A stretch of DNA of 64,000 nt from Bifidobacterium tissieri. GTDB taxonomy: Bacteria; Actinomycetota; Actinomycetes; Actinomycetales; Bifidobacteriaceae. Below are positions 9,192 through 20,187 of the stretch, one piece after another. The translations under genes were made by a program, and so were the position numbers. Below the pieces are notes generated by a model. The model had not been told where the DNA came from. It did no database searches and saw only the letters and a list, made by a program, of their open reading frames with translations. Location of the stretch: contig NZ_MWWV01000018.1 of NCBI RefSeq assembly GCF_002259645.1, forward strand, positions 62,001 through 126,000, in the 5' to 3' direction. How positions within the stretch are numbered: the first letter of the stretch is position 1; every line of letters starts with the position of its first letter.

Positions 9192-9204
9192 TTTAACGTT
9201 TTAC
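9191..9204. promoter_or_regulatory. Candidate LacI-family operator upstream of rbsK
   Basis: GTTTAACGTTTTAC is an imperfect palindrome centred on CG with core AACGTT, the usual centre of LacI-family sites. Two overlapping TAGGAT hexamers (9207-9212 and 9212-9217) could serve as the -10. It probably binds the regulator encoded just after rbsK. Confidence 0.4.
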
Positions 9205-9304
9205 CATAGGATAGGATGGTCGTTATGGCGGTCCTCGTGACGACGTTACGACGAAAACGACTCGCCGATGGCTCGTGCCCTTGGCCCAACGAAGGAGTTG
9301 TCAT

Positions 9305-10294
9305 ATGTCTCAAGCAAGCAATCGGGATGAGGTGTTCTCACTGCTCGAATCCTTTGCCTCGGCCGACGAAGCCATCGCTGTGGTGGGTTCGATGAACGCC
9401 GACTATACCGTGACTACCGAGCGTCTTCCCAAGCCGGGTGAGACCGTGAACGCCGGACCGTTGCGGGTACTGCCCGGCGGCAAATCCGGAAATCAGGCTG
9501 CGTCCGCAGCCCGGATCGGCGCACGGGTGCGTCTGCTCGGTGCCGTGGGACAGGATGCGAACGCCGAGTTCCTGCTCGGTAAACTGAAGGACGCCGGCGT
9601 CGACGTGTCGGACGTGCTGCATGTCCCCGGTCCCAGCGGCACCACGGTCATTACCGTGGACGCAAACGGTGAGAACACGATCGTCTATTCGCCTGGCTCC
9701 AATGCCAAGGTGGATGTCGACTACATCCATGACCACGCATCCGTCATCACCGAGGCCGCTGTGCTGGGACTCTGCCTGGAAAGCCCGCTGCCGGCTGTGA
9801 TCGAGAGTGCGCGTATCGCCCATGAGGCCGGCGTCAAGGTGTTGGTCAACGATTCCCCGTTCATCCCGGAACTGCCGGCCGAGTTGATCGCCAATTCCGA
9901 CATCCTTCTCGTCAACGAGCATGAAATGAGCCAATTGCTTGGAGTGGACGAGCCGGAGGACGGCGATTGGGACGGCATGGACTGGACGTCGGTGGCGGCT
10001 GCGCTGCACGACTTCGGCTATGAGCAGGCCGTGATCACACTCGGCGGCGACGGCAGCGTGGTCATCGACGGAGAAACCGTGGAACGCATCAGCCCGGTGC
10101 GCGTGAACGCCGTGGATACCACGGGCTGCGGCGATTCGTTCATGGGTACCATTCTCGCCGGCCTCGCCTCCGGCCTCACGCTGGGCAGGTCCGCTCAGGT
10201 GGCGTCCTATGTGTCCGCTTACGCGGCCACCGGCTCCGGCGCTCAGGCCTCCTACGGCGATGTCCGTCAGATCCGAGAGCTGTTCGGCGTCTGA
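9305..10294 (+). CDS. rbsK: Ribokinase (PfkB family)
   Basis: PfkB-family sugar kinase, 329 residues, predicted to phosphorylate ribose at O-5 with ATP in the cytoplasm. The N-terminal signature is VVGSMNADYTVTTERLPKPG followed by GGKSGNQAASAARIG. The C-terminal signature VDTTGCGDSFMGTILAGLASG holds the anion hole and catalytic Asp. Length is close to the family norm of about 310. The ATG at 9305 has GAAGGAG 8-9 nt upstream and is preferred over 9275. The LacI-type gene begins 4 bp after the stop, so the two form an operon. No ribose transporter is nearby, so the substrate could come from nucleoside breakdown. Confidence 0.9.
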   Translation: MSQASNRDEVFSLLESFASADEAIAVVGSMNADYTVTTERLPKPGETVNAGPLRVLPGGKSGNQAASAARIGARVRLLGAVGQDANAEFLLGKLKDAGVDVSDVLHVPGPSGTTVITVDANGENTIVYSPGSNAKVDVDYIHDHASVITEAAVLGLCLESPLPAVIESARIAHEAGVKVLVNDSPFIPELPAELIANSDILLVNEHEMSQLLGVDEPEDGDWDGMDWTSVAAALHDFGYEQAVITLGGDGSVVIDGETVERISPVRVNAVDTTGCGDSFMGTILAGLASGLTLGRSAQVASYVSAYAATGSGAQASYGDVRQIRELFGV

Positions 10295-10298
10295 TCAT

Positions 10299-11315
10299 AT
10301 GGGAGGACGAACGACGATCCGAGACGTCGCCGCTGAGGCCGGCGTCTCGGTCACGGCTGTGTCTCTGGTACTGAACAACCGACCGTCGCGGGTCTCCGAG
10401 GAACGTCGCAGAATCATACTCGAGACAGCCGAACGATTGCACTATGTACCCAATCAGGTTGCCCGCACGCTGGTGACACAGCGGTCCATGATGCTGGCCC
10501 TCGTCGTACCGGACATCCAGAACCTGTTCTTCGCCGCCTTGGCGAAACGCGTGGAGGATGAGTGCCGGCAAGCGGGGTATTCGTTGATAATCGCCAACAA
10601 CTCCGATTCCCGTGCCGCGGAGTCGGATATCATGCGCAGATTGTCCGCCCGCGGGGTGGACGGCATATTCCTGATCGCCGCAGGGGAATCCTGCGTGGAT
10701 GTGGATGACCTGCGGTCGGATGTGGCTGAATGCCGCTGCCCGGTGCTGTTCGTCGATCGCCTTGTCGATCTCGACTGGATCGACGGCGTCGGTATCAATA
10801 ACCGTGCCGGAGGTCGTATGGCGGCGCAGTTCCTGCTGGAATGCGGGCACCGGCGCATCGCCTGCATATCCGGCGACATTCGCGTCGGCAATGCCTACGA
10901 ACGCCGGGAGGGATTCATTCAGGCGCTGTGTGATGCCGATGGCATCACACCGGTCATCGTGGCCGAGGGCGACTACCGGTTCGAAGGCGGATACGATGCG
11001 GCGGACTCCGTACTGGACTCGGACGCCACCGCCGTGTTCTGCTGCAACGATCTGATGGCCATGGGACTAATGCGACGCATGCATGAGCGAGGTATGAACG
11101 TGCCTGATGATATGTCCGTGATCGGATACGACGGCATAGCCGAACGATTCGGATTCGACAATCCGCTCACCACTGTGGGACAGAAAATCGGATGGCTGGC
11201 CCACGAGACAGTGAAACTCATGCTGGAGCGTATCGAGCAGGACAAGGAGTCGGAGCCCCGACACGTCATCCTGCCGCCGGAACTGATCCGCCGAGGAACC
11301 GTACGGATCATCTGA
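10299..11315 (+). CDS. LacI-family transcriptional regulator (RbsR-like)
   Basis: A 338-residue LacI/GalR-type repressor. The N-terminal helix-turn-helix is TIRDVAAEAGVSVTAVSLVL, followed by the hinge region, and residues from about 60 onward are a periplasmic-binding-protein-like effector domain (LALVVPDIQNLFFAALAKRV; later VIGYDGIAERF). It lies 4 bp after rbsK, so it probably controls its own operon through a site such as the one at 9191-9204. The start is taken as MGGRTTIRD at 10299; an in-frame ATG at 10260 inside rbsK would add 13 residues. Ribose as effector is inferred only from rbsK. Confidence 0.88.
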   Translation: MGGRTTIRDVAAEAGVSVTAVSLVLNNRPSRVSEERRRIILETAERLHYVPNQVARTLVTQRSMMLALVVPDIQNLFFAALAKRVEDECRQAGYSLIIANNSDSRAAESDIMRRLSARGVDGIFLIAAGESCVDVDDLRSDVAECRCPVLFVDRLVDLDWIDGVGINNRAGGRMAAQFLLECGHRRIACISGDIRVGNAYERREGFIQALCDADGITPVIVAEGDYRFEGGYDAADSVLDSDATAVFCCNDLMAMGLMRRMHERGMNVPDDMSVIGYDGIAERFGFDNPLTTVGQKIGWLAHETVKLMLERIEQDKESEPRHVILPPELIRRGTVRII

Positions 11316-11336
11316 GCACCGGTCGTCGGAACCTGT

Positions 11337-14300
11337 ATGTCGGAGCGGATGGCAAGAATCAAAGACATGAGTGACATAACCCTTCCGGAATGGTTCTCCA
11401 TTGAGACCCGGGACTGGTTCGTTCACGCCTTCGGATCTCCCACCGACGTGCAACGTGCGGCGTGGGATGCGATCCGATCCGGCGGCAACGTGCTGGTCAC
11501 CGCGCCGACCGGATCGGGAAAGACTCTCGCCGCGTTCCTGTCCGCCATCGATGCGGTGATCCGGGACCGGATGGCCGGTCACGGCGATGCGACGGATGTC
11601 ACGGATACCAAAGCCAAGCCGAAGCGCAACGGCGTCAGTATCCTGTACATCTCCCCGCTGAAAGCGTTGGGGACGGATGTGGCCAGAAACCTGCGTCAGC
11701 CGATCGATGGCATCGCCGAACAATTCGACCGGAACCATCGTCAGATCCCCAGGATCACCATAGGAGTACGCAGCGGCGATTCCACACCGCAGGAACGCCG
11801 CGCCATCGCGTCCCACCCGCCCGACATCCTCGTCACCACGCCGGAATCCCTGTACCTGATGCTCACATCGAAGACCCGGCGGATTCTCTCCACGGTGAAT
11901 ACGGTGATCATCGACGAGGTCCACGCCCTTGTCGGCACCAAACGCGGCGTGCATCTGACGCTCAGCCTGGAACGACTGGAACACCTGGCCGGGCCATTCC
12001 AACACATCGGACTCAGCGCCACGATACGTCCTGTCGAAACGGCGGCCGAATTCCTCGCCGGCGACCGTGCCGTCTCCATCGTCGCTCCGAAGGGATCCCC
12101 GTCATTCCAGCTGCACATCATCAATCCCGCCGACGCCATGAACGACATGGAGATCTCCGCATCCGCCGACGAAGACGACAATCATGGGTCGGTATGGCCA
12201 AAGGTCGAACAATCGATACTGGACGATGTCCTCGACCATCACACCACCTTGGTATTCGTCAATTCACGCGGACTATGCGAAAAACTCACCGCTCGGCTTA
12301 ACGACCTGTACGCGGAACGACTGCACGGCGATCTGCCAGTCCGTTATCGAAACCGTACTCATTACGACGCCGTGGCCGGCTCCAGCACCATGCTCGTGCA
12401 CGACCATGCCCCCGACGACATCATCGCCATGGCCCACCACGGGTCTGTATCCAAGGACAGACGACGTCAAGTGGAAGCCGACCTCAAGGAAGGCCGACTC
12501 AGATGCGTGGTGGCCACCAGCAGCCTCGAACTCGGCATCGACATGGGGTCGATCGATCTGGTCATCCAGGTGTCCCCGCCATTCTCGGTGTCCAGTGCCC
12601 TGCAGCGCGCCGGACGCGCTGACCATCACGTCAACGGCACATCCCAGACCCGATTCTATCCACTCACCAGAGAACAGATACTGCTCACCACCGCCACCGT
12701 CGAGGCCATGCGGTCCGGAAGCATCGAGCCGCTGTCCATTCCCGCCAATCCGTTGGACATACTGGCGCAGCAGACGGTTGCGGCGGCGGCCATGGACAAC
12801 CTTGATCACGACGACTGGTACCACACCGTCCGTCGCGCAGCCCCCTACCGTCACCTCGATCATGCTGCATTCGACGCGACGATCGGCATGCTGTCCGGAC
12901 AATACAACGGGGAGGAATTCTCTCTGTTCCGCCCCGCGCTGGTATGGAACCGCGATACCGGAACCATCAGCGGCAGACCCGGAGCACAGCGTCTCGCCGT
13001 GACCTGTGGAGGGACCATCCCCGATCGAGGCACCTACAGTGTGGTCCTGACCGACGAAGCCGCAGGAGGAGGCCCCAAACGCGTCGGGGAACTCGACGAG
13101 GAAATGGTCTACGAGTCACGCATCGGCGACGTGATCACCCTTGGCACCTCCACATGGCGCATCCACGACATCACCCACGACCGCGTCATCGTCACGCCGG
13201 CACCGGGGCAGACCGCCCGACTGCCCTTCTGGCATGGCGACGGCCCCGGCAGGGATGCCGACAGTGGTCGGACCATAGGCCGTATCACCCGCGAACTGTC
13301 CGACGGCATCCAGCCCGATGGACTGTTCGACGCCACCACGCTCCGCCGGTTGCACGCCGACGGGCTCGACGACCAGGGCATCGACGAACTCGCCCGGTTC
13401 CTCACCGAACAGCGCACGGCCACGGGAACCATTCCCGACGACCGCACCCTGCTCGTCGAACGATGCCAGGACGAGGACGGCGACTGGCGAGTGATCATCC
13501 ACTCACCATACGGCCGACGCATCCACGAGCCCTGGGCCATGGGCATCGACATGCGGCTACGCGAACGGTACGGCTATGAAGGACAGACCATGGCCGCCGA
13601 CGACGGCATCGTGCTCCGGGTTCCCGACACGGATACGCCGCTGCCATGGAAGACGCTGATCACCTTCGACCCGGTTGAGCTCGAGGCCCTCGTACGGCAG
13701 CACGTCGCCGGCACGGCGCTGTTCGCCGCGCGATTCCGGGAAAACGCCGCACGTTCCCTGTTCATGCCGCGCATGAATCCCAGCAAGCGCGTCCCGCTCT
13801 GGCAGCAACGACTCCGCGCAGCCCAACTGCAGACCGCGGCATCCGGCATCCCCGGGTTCCCGCTTATCCTCGAAACCGCACGAGAATGCCTCCAGGACGT
13901 CTATGACATGACGGCATTGCGGGACATGATGGCCGCGCTCGCCGACGGACGCATCGCCGTGGTCTGCGCCCAGACCGCCTCGCCTTCACCATTCGCCCGA
14001 TCGCTGCTGTTCGGATACACCGGCGCCTACATGTATCAGTACGATGTGCCGCAGGCCGAACGTGCCGCGGCCACGCTGGCATTGGACCCCGATCTGCTCG
14101 CCGGCCTTCTGGGCGATGACACCGCCCCAACCGGACTGCTCGACTCGCAAATCGTCACGGACACCGAAGCCGAATTGCAGTGCCTGATCCCGGACCGTCG
14201 CAAACACGGCAAGGAGGGTGTGGCGGACCTGCTACGCCTGTTGGGGCCGCTTACCGTGGGCGAGATCGCGGCACGACTCCGAGACGGCGACTCGGCGGAG

Positions 14301-16106
14301 GAGCATGTTGAACGGCTGCGACACGAACATCGGGCAATCTCGTTGGATATCCGTGGTGTCATCTATTGGGCCGCACCTGAGGACGGCCGCCGTCTCGATG
14401 AGGATCCGGATGATCTGATTCTTCGGTACGCCGGGACGCATGGTCCATTCACAGCGGAGACCATCGCCGTCCGATTCGGACTGCATCTGGGGCAGACCCG
14501 TGCCGAGCTCAACGATCTCACGGAGGAGGGGCGGCTGTTGCGGGGCTCCTTCATTGCCAATGGCGATGGCGTCGATGTCGGGGCCAACGAGAGCGATATC
14601 GAGGATAGCGGCGCAGTCGGCGGCACGGATATGGTGCGCTGGCTGCATCCACGGGTCTTCCGCATGCTTCGTCGGAGGTCGCTGAACAAGGCCCGTGCGG
14701 CCGTGCGGCCGGTCTCCTGTCATGTATATCAGGAGCTGGTGATGCAGCGGCTCGGACCCCAACAGGTCGGAGGGCAGCGCTACGAGGGAGTGGACGGACT
14801 GCTCGACGTCATCGAACTCATGGAAGGTGTCGCATTGCCTGCGCACGTGTGGGAATCATCGGTGTTCCCTTCCCGCGTGCGGGGATACCATGCCGGTATG
14901 CTCGACGAATTACTGGCATCCGGCGACGTGTTCTGGGTGGCGAAGACGGGCAAGGGGTCGGCAAGAACCATCATCTGGTATCTTGCGGACTCCCCGTTAT
15001 CACAAGACAACGTGTTGAGCGATGATGAACCGGGAGTGCCCGACCCCTTGCTGGATGGAGATGCCCGATACGCTCGCGAGCTCAAGCCCGACGACATGTC
15101 GAGCGATGCGTTTCTGAACTGGATGAGGACACTGATGTGGGATGGGATGATTACCAGCAGCTCGTTCGCGCCGGTTCGGGCGGTGATCGATGGCGGCGCG
15201 ATTCCAACACGGCGGGCATCCCGTCGGCGATCACGTGCCGTCGGTTTCATGGGAAGAGGTTCACGAGGGCGTGTCCGTCCGACCATTATCGATGCCGAGC
15301 TACCGGGACTGTGGTCCCTGACGTTCCCCGGTGGACGGAGTCAGGATGATCATGACGAACAAGATCATGACGGACCGGATTATGACGAGCTGGATTCCCC
15401 GCGCAACGCATCGGCGGATATGGCCAGAATGGCGGCGCGACATGCCGTGGACACCGTCGATGGACTGCTGAACCGCTACGGTGTGGTCAGCGCATCGCTG
15501 ATCGAAATGATCGGTCTTGCCGGAGGCTTCTCCGGGATCTACCCGGTGCTGCGACGCATGGAGGACCGGGGGGATGTGATCCGAGGCATGTTCGTGGACG
15601 GTTGCGGTGCCGCCCAGTTCGCCAGAAGGGATACGGTTGACGCCCTGCGTGGCATCACCGAGGAACGCTCCCACGAACGTCGGGGGCATGGATCCCCGGT
15701 CGTCATGGATGTGCTTGATCCTGCGTGCCTGTTCGGGGCCATGATCCGTTGGCCGGACCCAATGCCGATCACAGGGCCGGCCGATGTGGAGACACATGCC
15801 GTCATACGTCCCACGCGCAGGGATGGCACGTTGATCGTGGTGCGCGAAGGCATGGCGATACTGTACGCCATGCCGCGGAGCCATCATCTGGTGGTGTTCG
15901 TCGATCCTGATGGGGGTATCTATGATGATGACGTGCTACGTCGGTCCTTCAGTGAACTGGCATATGCATGCCGTGGCAGATTCCGATCAACGACGTTGTT
16001 CTGCGACGTCAACGGCGTGCCGCTGACGCGTGGGAATCCGCTATGGAGGATCATGCACGCCGCAGGATTCGCGCCCTCTCCGCAGGGGCTGAAGATATAT
16101 CCGTAG
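11337..16106 (+). CDS. lhr: Large ATP-dependent helicase Lhr
   Basis: Superfamily-2 helicase of 1589 residues, the length expected for full bacterial Lhr (about 1500-1600). Lhr proteins translocate 3' to 5' on single-stranded DNA, unwind RNA:DNA hybrids and act in repair. Motif I is TAPTGSGKTLAAFLS near residue 55, motif II is IIDEVHAL near 195, motif III is GLSATIRPVE, and motif VI is SALQRAGRADH. The remaining roughly 1100 residues hold the winged-helix and Lhr-core regions and a long C-terminal domain. Candidate starts are 11337, 11349 and 11367, none with a good ribosome site. Strand composition changes around 14.2 kb, from C-rich to G-rich, within one uninterrupted frame. Confidence 0.93.
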   Translation: MSERMARIKDMSDITLPEWFSIETRDWFVHAFGSPTDVQRAAWDAIRSGGNVLVTAPTGSGKTLAAFLSAIDAVIRDRMAGHGDATDVTDTKAKPKRNGVSILYISPLKALGTDVARNLRQPIDGIAEQFDRNHRQIPRITIGVRSGDSTPQERRAIASHPPDILVTTPESLYLMLTSKTRRILSTVNTVIIDEVHALVGTKRGVHLTLSLERLEHLAGPFQHIGLSATIRPVETAAEFLAGDRAVSIVAPKGSPSFQLHIINPADAMNDMEISASADEDDNHGSVWPKVEQSILDDVLDHHTTLVFVNSRGLCEKLTARLNDLYAERLHGDLPVRYRNRTHYDAVAGSSTMLVHDHAPDDIIAMAHHGSVSKDRRRQVEADLKEGRLRCVVATSSLELGIDMGSIDLVIQVSPPFSVSSALQRAGRADHHVNGTSQTRFYPLTREQILLTTATVEAMRSGSIEPLSIPANPLDILAQQTVAAAAMDNLDHDDWYHTVRRAAPYRHLDHAAFDATIGMLSGQYNGEEFSLFRPALVWNRDTGTISGRPGAQRLAVTCGGTIPDRGTYSVVLTDEAAGGGPKRVGELDEEMVYESRIGDVITLGTSTWRIHDITHDRVIVTPAPGQTARLPFWHGDGPGRDADSGRTIGRITRELSDGIQPDGLFDATTLRRLHADGLDDQGIDELARFLTEQRTATGTIPDDRTLLVERCQDEDGDWRVIIHSPYGRRIHEPWAMGIDMRLRERYGYEGQTMAADDGIVLRVPDTDTPLPWKTLITFDPVELEALVRQHVAGTALFAARFRENAARSLFMPRMNPSKRVPLWQQRLRAAQLQTAASGIPGFPLILETARECLQDVYDMTALRDMMAALADGRIAVVCAQTASPSPFARSLLFGYTGAYMYQYDVPQAERAAATLALDPDLLAGLLGDDTAPTGLLDSQIVTDTEAELQCLIPDRRKHGKEGVADLLRLLGPLTVGEIAARLRDGDSAEEHVERLRHEHRAISLDIRGVIYWAAPEDGRRLDEDPDDLILRYAGTHGPFTAETIAVRFGLHLGQTRAELNDLTEEGRLLRGSFIANGDGVDVGANESDIEDSGAVGGTDMVRWLHPRVFRMLRRRSLNKARAAVRPVSCHVYQELVMQRLGPQQVGGQRYEGVDGLLDVIELMEGVALPAHVWESSVFPSRVRGYHAGMLDELLASGDVFWVAKTGKGSARTIIWYLADSPLSQDNVLSDDEPGVPDPLLDGDARYARELKPDDMSSDAFLNWMRTLMWDGMITSSSFAPVRAVIDGGAIPTRRASRRRSRAVGFMGRGSRGRVRPTIIDAELPGLWSLTFPGGRSQDDHDEQDHDGPDYDELDSPRNASADMARMAARHAVDTVDGLLNRYGVVSASLIEMIGLAGGFSGIYPVLRRMEDRGDVIRGMFVDGCGAAQFARRDTVDALRGITEERSHERRGHGSPVVMDVLDPACLFGAMIRWPDPMPITGPADVETHAVIRPTRRDGTLIVVREGMAILYAMPRSHHLVVFVDPDGGIYDDDVLRRSFSELAYACRGRFRSTTLFCDVNGVPLTRGNPLWRIMHAAGFAPSPQGLKIYP

Positions 16107-16162
16107 CGTGTGACCTGGCGGTTCCGTTCCTCCGCCATTCGCGATAGATCCTGCAAATGAGT

Positions 16163-16200
16163 CCGCCCGTGCACACGATCATGAACGCGTACACGGGCGG
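16163..16200. terminator. Hairpin between convergent lhr and parC
   Basis: CCGCCCGTG (16163-16171) pairs with CACGGGCGG (16192-16200), nine perfect pairs around a 20-nt loop. No strong T-run follows on either strand, so it is a possible weak bidirectional terminator. Confidence 0.45.
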
Positions 16201-16251
16201 GTTGAATGATGCGGGACGGATGCCGGACACCATCCCACGGGACCATGCCGG

Positions 16252-18873
16252 TCAGGCCACGAATGCGATGGGGGAGTCCAGATCCGCGCCGGATCCGTCG
16301 CGGCGCATATCCGGCGCGGGCAACGTGACGGGCGAGCCCGAGCCACTGGATGCGAGCAGCGGCCACAACCCCACCTTGGCTAGGATCAGTGTGTTCTGGC
16401 CCTTGAGGAACCGCTGGGAGCGCACACCGCCGGTGCCACGGCCCTTGGTCGGGTACAGTTCCAGCGGCGTGATCTTGGCGCTGCCGTTTTCCGTGCCCTC
16501 GAGCGCATCGGAATCGCCGGCGACGGTAAGCACCACGGCCCCCGAATGCACGGGATCGCCATTCGCGTCCTCCGACTCGGTCCAAGCCAGTCTGCCGGCG
16601 GACACGACCGCGAACTCGGCCACCCGGCATCCTTCGGCGAGACGGATGCCCGCCATACCGGACGAGTTGCGTCCCTGAGCGCGGACATTGCCGGCGTCAA
16701 ACGTCAGCAACGAGGAATCCGTGGACACGAACACCAGTCGATCCTCGTCGGCGGCCGGGGCGGCGGCGAGCGCCACGTCACCGTCCTTGAGATCGATCAC
16801 ACTCCAGGAGTCCATGGTGGTCGGGGATTCGCGGTTCCATCGTTTGATCACGCCGCCGCGCGTGCCGATGGCCAGTGGTCGCTCATCGTCCAGGGCCACG
16901 GCGGCGATGACATGCTCGCCGTCGACGGGCTTGGTGTTCTCCGTCATCGTCAGCAGTTCGTCCGCGGGCACGCCCCCGGAGACGTTCGGCTCGGCGATGG
17001 CCGGGAGAGCAGGCAGATCCGCCACATGGGCCAGCACAAAACGTCCGGCGGATGTCACCAGACCGTAATCGGATGTCGTGGTGGTGCGGAACGCCGAGAT
17101 GATCTCATCATTCGCGCAGCGTGGCGTGTCGGTGTTGCGCGCGTTCAGGGCGTCGATCGCGCTTTCCCCGCTGCGGGCGATCAGTCCGGATGCGGAGAGC
17201 AGCACGGTGCATGGCTCGTCACTGATCGTCAATGGAGTGGAGGCGTCTGCCTGGACGGACGCGGCCTTGGCCATGCTCGTCGCATTGCTGATGGCCTTGG
17301 CCGCAACGGCATCAGCACCGGAGAGGTTCGATGCCTCGCTATGCACGGGGGAGAGCTCGCCGCTCGGCGCGGAATCGAGGAGCACCGTTCGACGGGGAGT
17401 GCCCCACTGGGCCACCGCCTGATCCATCTCATCGGTCACCACACGATCCAGTCGATCGTCGGAGCCGAGAATCTCGTCAAGCTCCTCGATGCGGCGGCGA
17501 AGATCGTCACGCTCGGCCTCCAGTTCGATACGGCTCATTCGGGTCAGGCGACGGAGCCGCAGGTCAAGAATGTACTGCGCCTGGATGTCATCGAGATCGA
17601 ACACCGCCATCAGACGGGTCTTGGCCGTATCGGCGTCCTCGGATCCGCGGATCACTTGGATCACCTCGTCGATGTCGATCAGAGCCAGCAGCAGGCCTTC
17701 GACCAGATGCAGGCGTTCCTGTGCCTTGCGACGACGATAGGCGCTACGCCGACGCACCACGGTCCGACGATGATCGATCCACACCTGCAACAGCTCGCGA
17801 AGCCCCATGGTACGGGGGCGGCCGTCCACCAGGGCCACGTTGTTGATCGTGAACGAATCCTGCAGCGGCGTGTGCCTGAACAGCTGGGCGAGCACGGCCT
17901 CGGGATTGAATCCGGTCTTCACCTCGATCACCAGACGTGTGCCGTTATGACGGTCGGTCAGATCGATCGCACCGGTGATTCCCTCGAGCTTCTTGTTCTT
18001 CACCCCTTCGGAAATGCGCTCGAGCACCTTCTCGGGCCCTACCATGAACGGCAGCTCGGTCACCACAATGCCCTTCTTGCGCGCCGTGATGTTCTCGACA
18101 TGCGTCACCGAACGTGTGACGAACGAACCACGGCCGTTCTCGTAGGCATCACGGATGCCGTCGCGGCCGATGATGATGCCGCCGCCGGGCAGATCGGGGC
18201 CGGGGACATACCGCATCAGGTCATCCACGGTTGCCTCGGGATGGGTCATCAGATACTTTGCCGCGGCCACCACCTCGCCAAGGTTATGGGTGACCATGTT
18301 CGTGGCCATGCCCACTGCGATTCCCGACGATCCATTGACCAGCAGGTTCGGAATCGCGGCCGGAAGCACCTCAGGCTCCTGCAGCTTGTTATCGTAGTTC
18401 GCGCGAAACGCCACGGTGTCCTCGTCGATGTTGGCGTTCATGCCCAATGCCGCCGGTGCCAGACGCGCCTCGGTGTAACGGGATGCCGCCGGACCGTCAT
18501 CAAGCGAACCGAAATTGCCGTGACCGTCGACCAGCGGAAGGCGCATGGCAAACGGCTGTGCCAGGCGGACCATGGCCTCATAGATAGCGGAATCGCCGTG
18601 CGGATGGAGCTTGCCCATCACCTCGCCCACCACACGGGCCGACTTCATATACGAGCGGTCGGGAGTCAGATTCATCTCACCCATCTGATAGATGATGCGC
18701 CGCTGCACGGGTTTGAGTCCGTCACGGGCGTCCGGCAGCGCGCGAGCGTAGATCACCGAATACGCGTATTCAAGGAACGAATGGCTCATCTCCTCGTTGA
18801 GCGGCGTATCGACGATGTTCTCCTGCACCGTGCGAGGATCGAACGAGGGCTTGGTCTTATGCTTCGTGGCCAA
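16252..18873 (-). CDS. parC: DNA topoisomerase IV subunit A (type IIA breakage-reunion subunit)
   Basis: DNA cleavage-religation subunit, 873 residues, partner of ParE. Near the N-terminus are [20 protein letters not shown] and the quinolone-determining region [17 protein letters not shown], with Ser and Glu at the positions equivalent to E. coli GyrA 83 and 87. The catalytic Tyr is in [13 protein letters not shown] coiled region near 430-470 is followed by a beta-propeller-like C-terminal domain. That domain lacks a clear QRRGGKG GyrA box (it has RSQRFLKGQ), which favours ParC. The start is the TTG at 18873: AAAGGAG lies 8 nt before it, while the ATG at 18903 has no ribosome site. Confidence 0.92.
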   Translation of the reverse strand: MATKHKTKPSFDPRTVQENIVDTPLNEEMSHSFLEYAYSVIYARALPDARDGLKPVQRRIIYQMGEMNLTPDRSYMKSARVVGEVMGKLHPHGDSAIYEAMVRLAQPFAMRLPLVDGHGNFGSLDDGPAASRYTEARLAPAALGMNANIDEDTVAFRANYDNKLQEPEVLPAAIPNLLVNGSSGIAVGMATNMVTHNLGEVVAAAKYLMTHPEATVDDLMRYVPGPDLPGGGIIIGRDGIRDAYENGRGSFVTRSVTHVENITARKKGIVVTELPFMVGPEKVLERISEGVKNKKLEGITGAIDLTDRHNGTRLVIEVKTGFNPEAVLAQLFRHTPLQDSFTINNVALVDGRPRTMGLRELLQVWIDHRRTVVRRRSAYRRRKAQERLHLVEGLLLALIDIDEVIQVIRGSEDADTAKTRLMAVFDLDDIQAQYILDLRLRRLTRMSRIELEAERDDLRRRIEELDEILGSDDRLDRVVTDEMDQAVAQWGTPRRTVLLDSAPSGELSPVHSEASNLSGADAVAAKAISNATSMAKAASVQADASTPLTISDEPCTVLLSASGLIARSGESAIDALNARNTDTPRCANDEIISAFRTTTTSDYGLVTSAGRFVLAHVADLPALPAIAEPNVSGGVPADELLTMTENTKPVDGEHVIAAVALDDERPLAIGTRGGVIKRWNRESPTTMDSWSVIDLKDGDVALAAAPAADEDRLVFVSTDSSLLTFDAGNVRAQGRNSSGMAGIRLAEGCRVAEFAVVSAGRLAWTESEDANGDPVHSGAVVLTVAGDSDALEGTENGSAKITPLELYPTKGRGTGGVRSQRFLKGQNTLILAKVGLWPLLASSGSGSPVTLPAPDMRRDGSGADLDSPIAFVA

Positions 18874-18943
18874 CGCTTGAACTCCTTTGCGAACGTAAAT
18901 CAACCATCCATATTACGACGACTTGACGGGAAGCAGTGGTTCA

Positions 18944-20173
18944 ATGGAAGGCATGAGTGTGGAAGTGCCCGACCCGAACGAGCTGTTGAGACTGCAGCCG
19001 ACCGTACGATACGACGACAGAAACGAACAGGGTCGTGGAGGCGCACGTCACCTGAGTGCGGTGCTGCCGGCGATCAGCGCCGCCATGGGACACCCCCTTC
19101 CGACGCCGGTCCACAGCGATCCCGAATTCGCCCGTGAACAGCTCGGACTGCCCGAGGCGGCCAGCGTCGTCGTCGTTCTGGTCGATGGACTCGGATTTTG
19201 GAATCTGGCCATGCGCCGCGGCCATGCACCGTATCTGCGTTCGTTGCTCGATGATTCGTCCTGCTCGACGCCGATCTCCACCTGCTATCCCAGTACCACC
19301 GTCGCCGCCATGAGTACATTCGGCACCGGTACCTGCCCGGGATTGACCGCGATGACCGGGTACACCCAGATGAATGTTCAGACCAACGAGATATGCCAGC
19401 TCATTCAATTCAAGGGGGCTCCGGAGCCTCTGGAGTTGCAGCGTCAGCCGACGATCTTTGAACGGCTCAGCGCCGAAGGCGTCCGGGTCACATCCTCCGG
19501 GCTGCCGAAATTCGCGGCGTCGCCACTCACGCAGGCTGCCTTCCGTGGTGCCGATTACGTCTCCAACGTGCTGCCCCGGGACCGTGTGCTCGCTGCGGCC
19601 AAGGCCGCCCGCACGCCTGGTCTCACCTACCTGTACATTCGTGACGCGGATAAGACCGGACACAACTACGGATGGGATTCCGATCGGTGGGTCGGCGCGT
19701 TTGAACGTATCGATGCCCAGCTCGGACTGTTGAAGCGCAGCGTGCCCAGGGGGACATTGATTGTGGTGGTCGCCGATCACGGCATGATCTCCACGGATCC
19801 CGATCTGCGCATCGATATCGCCCAGGAGCCGATGCTGGCACAGGGCGTCCAAGCCGTGGGAGGGGAGCCGCGGGCGCTCATGCTGTATCTTGAGCCGGAA
19901 TGCTCCGCCGATGAGGTGGCCGATCGATGGCGGGATCGACTGGGGGACAGGGCGCTGGTTCGAACCCGTGATGAGGCGGTGGCCGATGGGGTCTACGGTC
20001 CGGTCGATCCTCGTGTCGTGCCGATGATCGGAGATGTGCTGGTGAGCGCCGCCGGACGGACGACCATTGTGGATTCCCGCATTCAGACCGATAAGGCGAC
20101 CCGTCTGCCATCCGTGCATGGATCGCAGACATCCGCCGAAATGGACATCCCGCTGCTGATCGACATGGCCTGA
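18944..20173 (+). CDS. Alkaline-phosphatase-superfamily phosphodiesterase/pyrophosphatase
   Basis: A 409-residue hydrolase of the type I phosphodiesterase/nucleotide pyrophosphatase group. Metal and nucleophile motifs appear in the expected order: VLVDGLGFWNL (metal Asp), CYPSTTVAAMSTFGTG (Thr nucleophile), DADKTGHNYG (Asp and His) and VVADHGMIS (Asp-His). There is no signal peptide or membrane helix, so it is probably cytoplasmic, unlike many secreted relatives. Substrate cannot be told from sequence. The start is uncertain: ATG at 18944 or 18953; GGGAAG lies about 11 nt before the first, and GGAAGG is too close to the second. It is divergent from parC and ends 14 bp before the convergent sepH. 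Confidence 0.85.
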   Translation: MEGMSVEVPDPNELLRLQPTVRYDDRNEQGRGGARHLSAVLPAISAAMGHPLPTPVHSDPEFAREQLGLPEAASVVVVLVDGLGFWNLAMRRGHAPYLRSLLDDSSCSTPISTCYPSTTVAAMSTFGTGTCPGLTAMTGYTQMNVQTNEICQLIQFKGAPEPLELQRQPTIFERLSAEGVRVTSSGLPKFAASPLTQAAFRGADYVSNVLPRDRVLAAAKAARTPGLTYLYIRDADKTGHNYGWDSDRWVGAFERIDAQLGLLKRSVPRGTLIVVVADHGMISTDPDLRIDIAQEPMLAQGVQAVGGEPRALMLYLEPECSADEVADRWRDRLGDRALVRTRDEAVADGVYGPVDPRVVPMIGDVLVSAAGRTTIVDSRIQTDKATRLPSVHGSQTSAEMDIPLLIDMA

Positions 20174-20187
20174 CGGCGTCGATCCGG

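Noticed and set aside
16546-19137. 863-codon plus-strand open frame opposite parC
   Set aside because: Antisense shadow; ParC motifs on the other strand are unmistakable.
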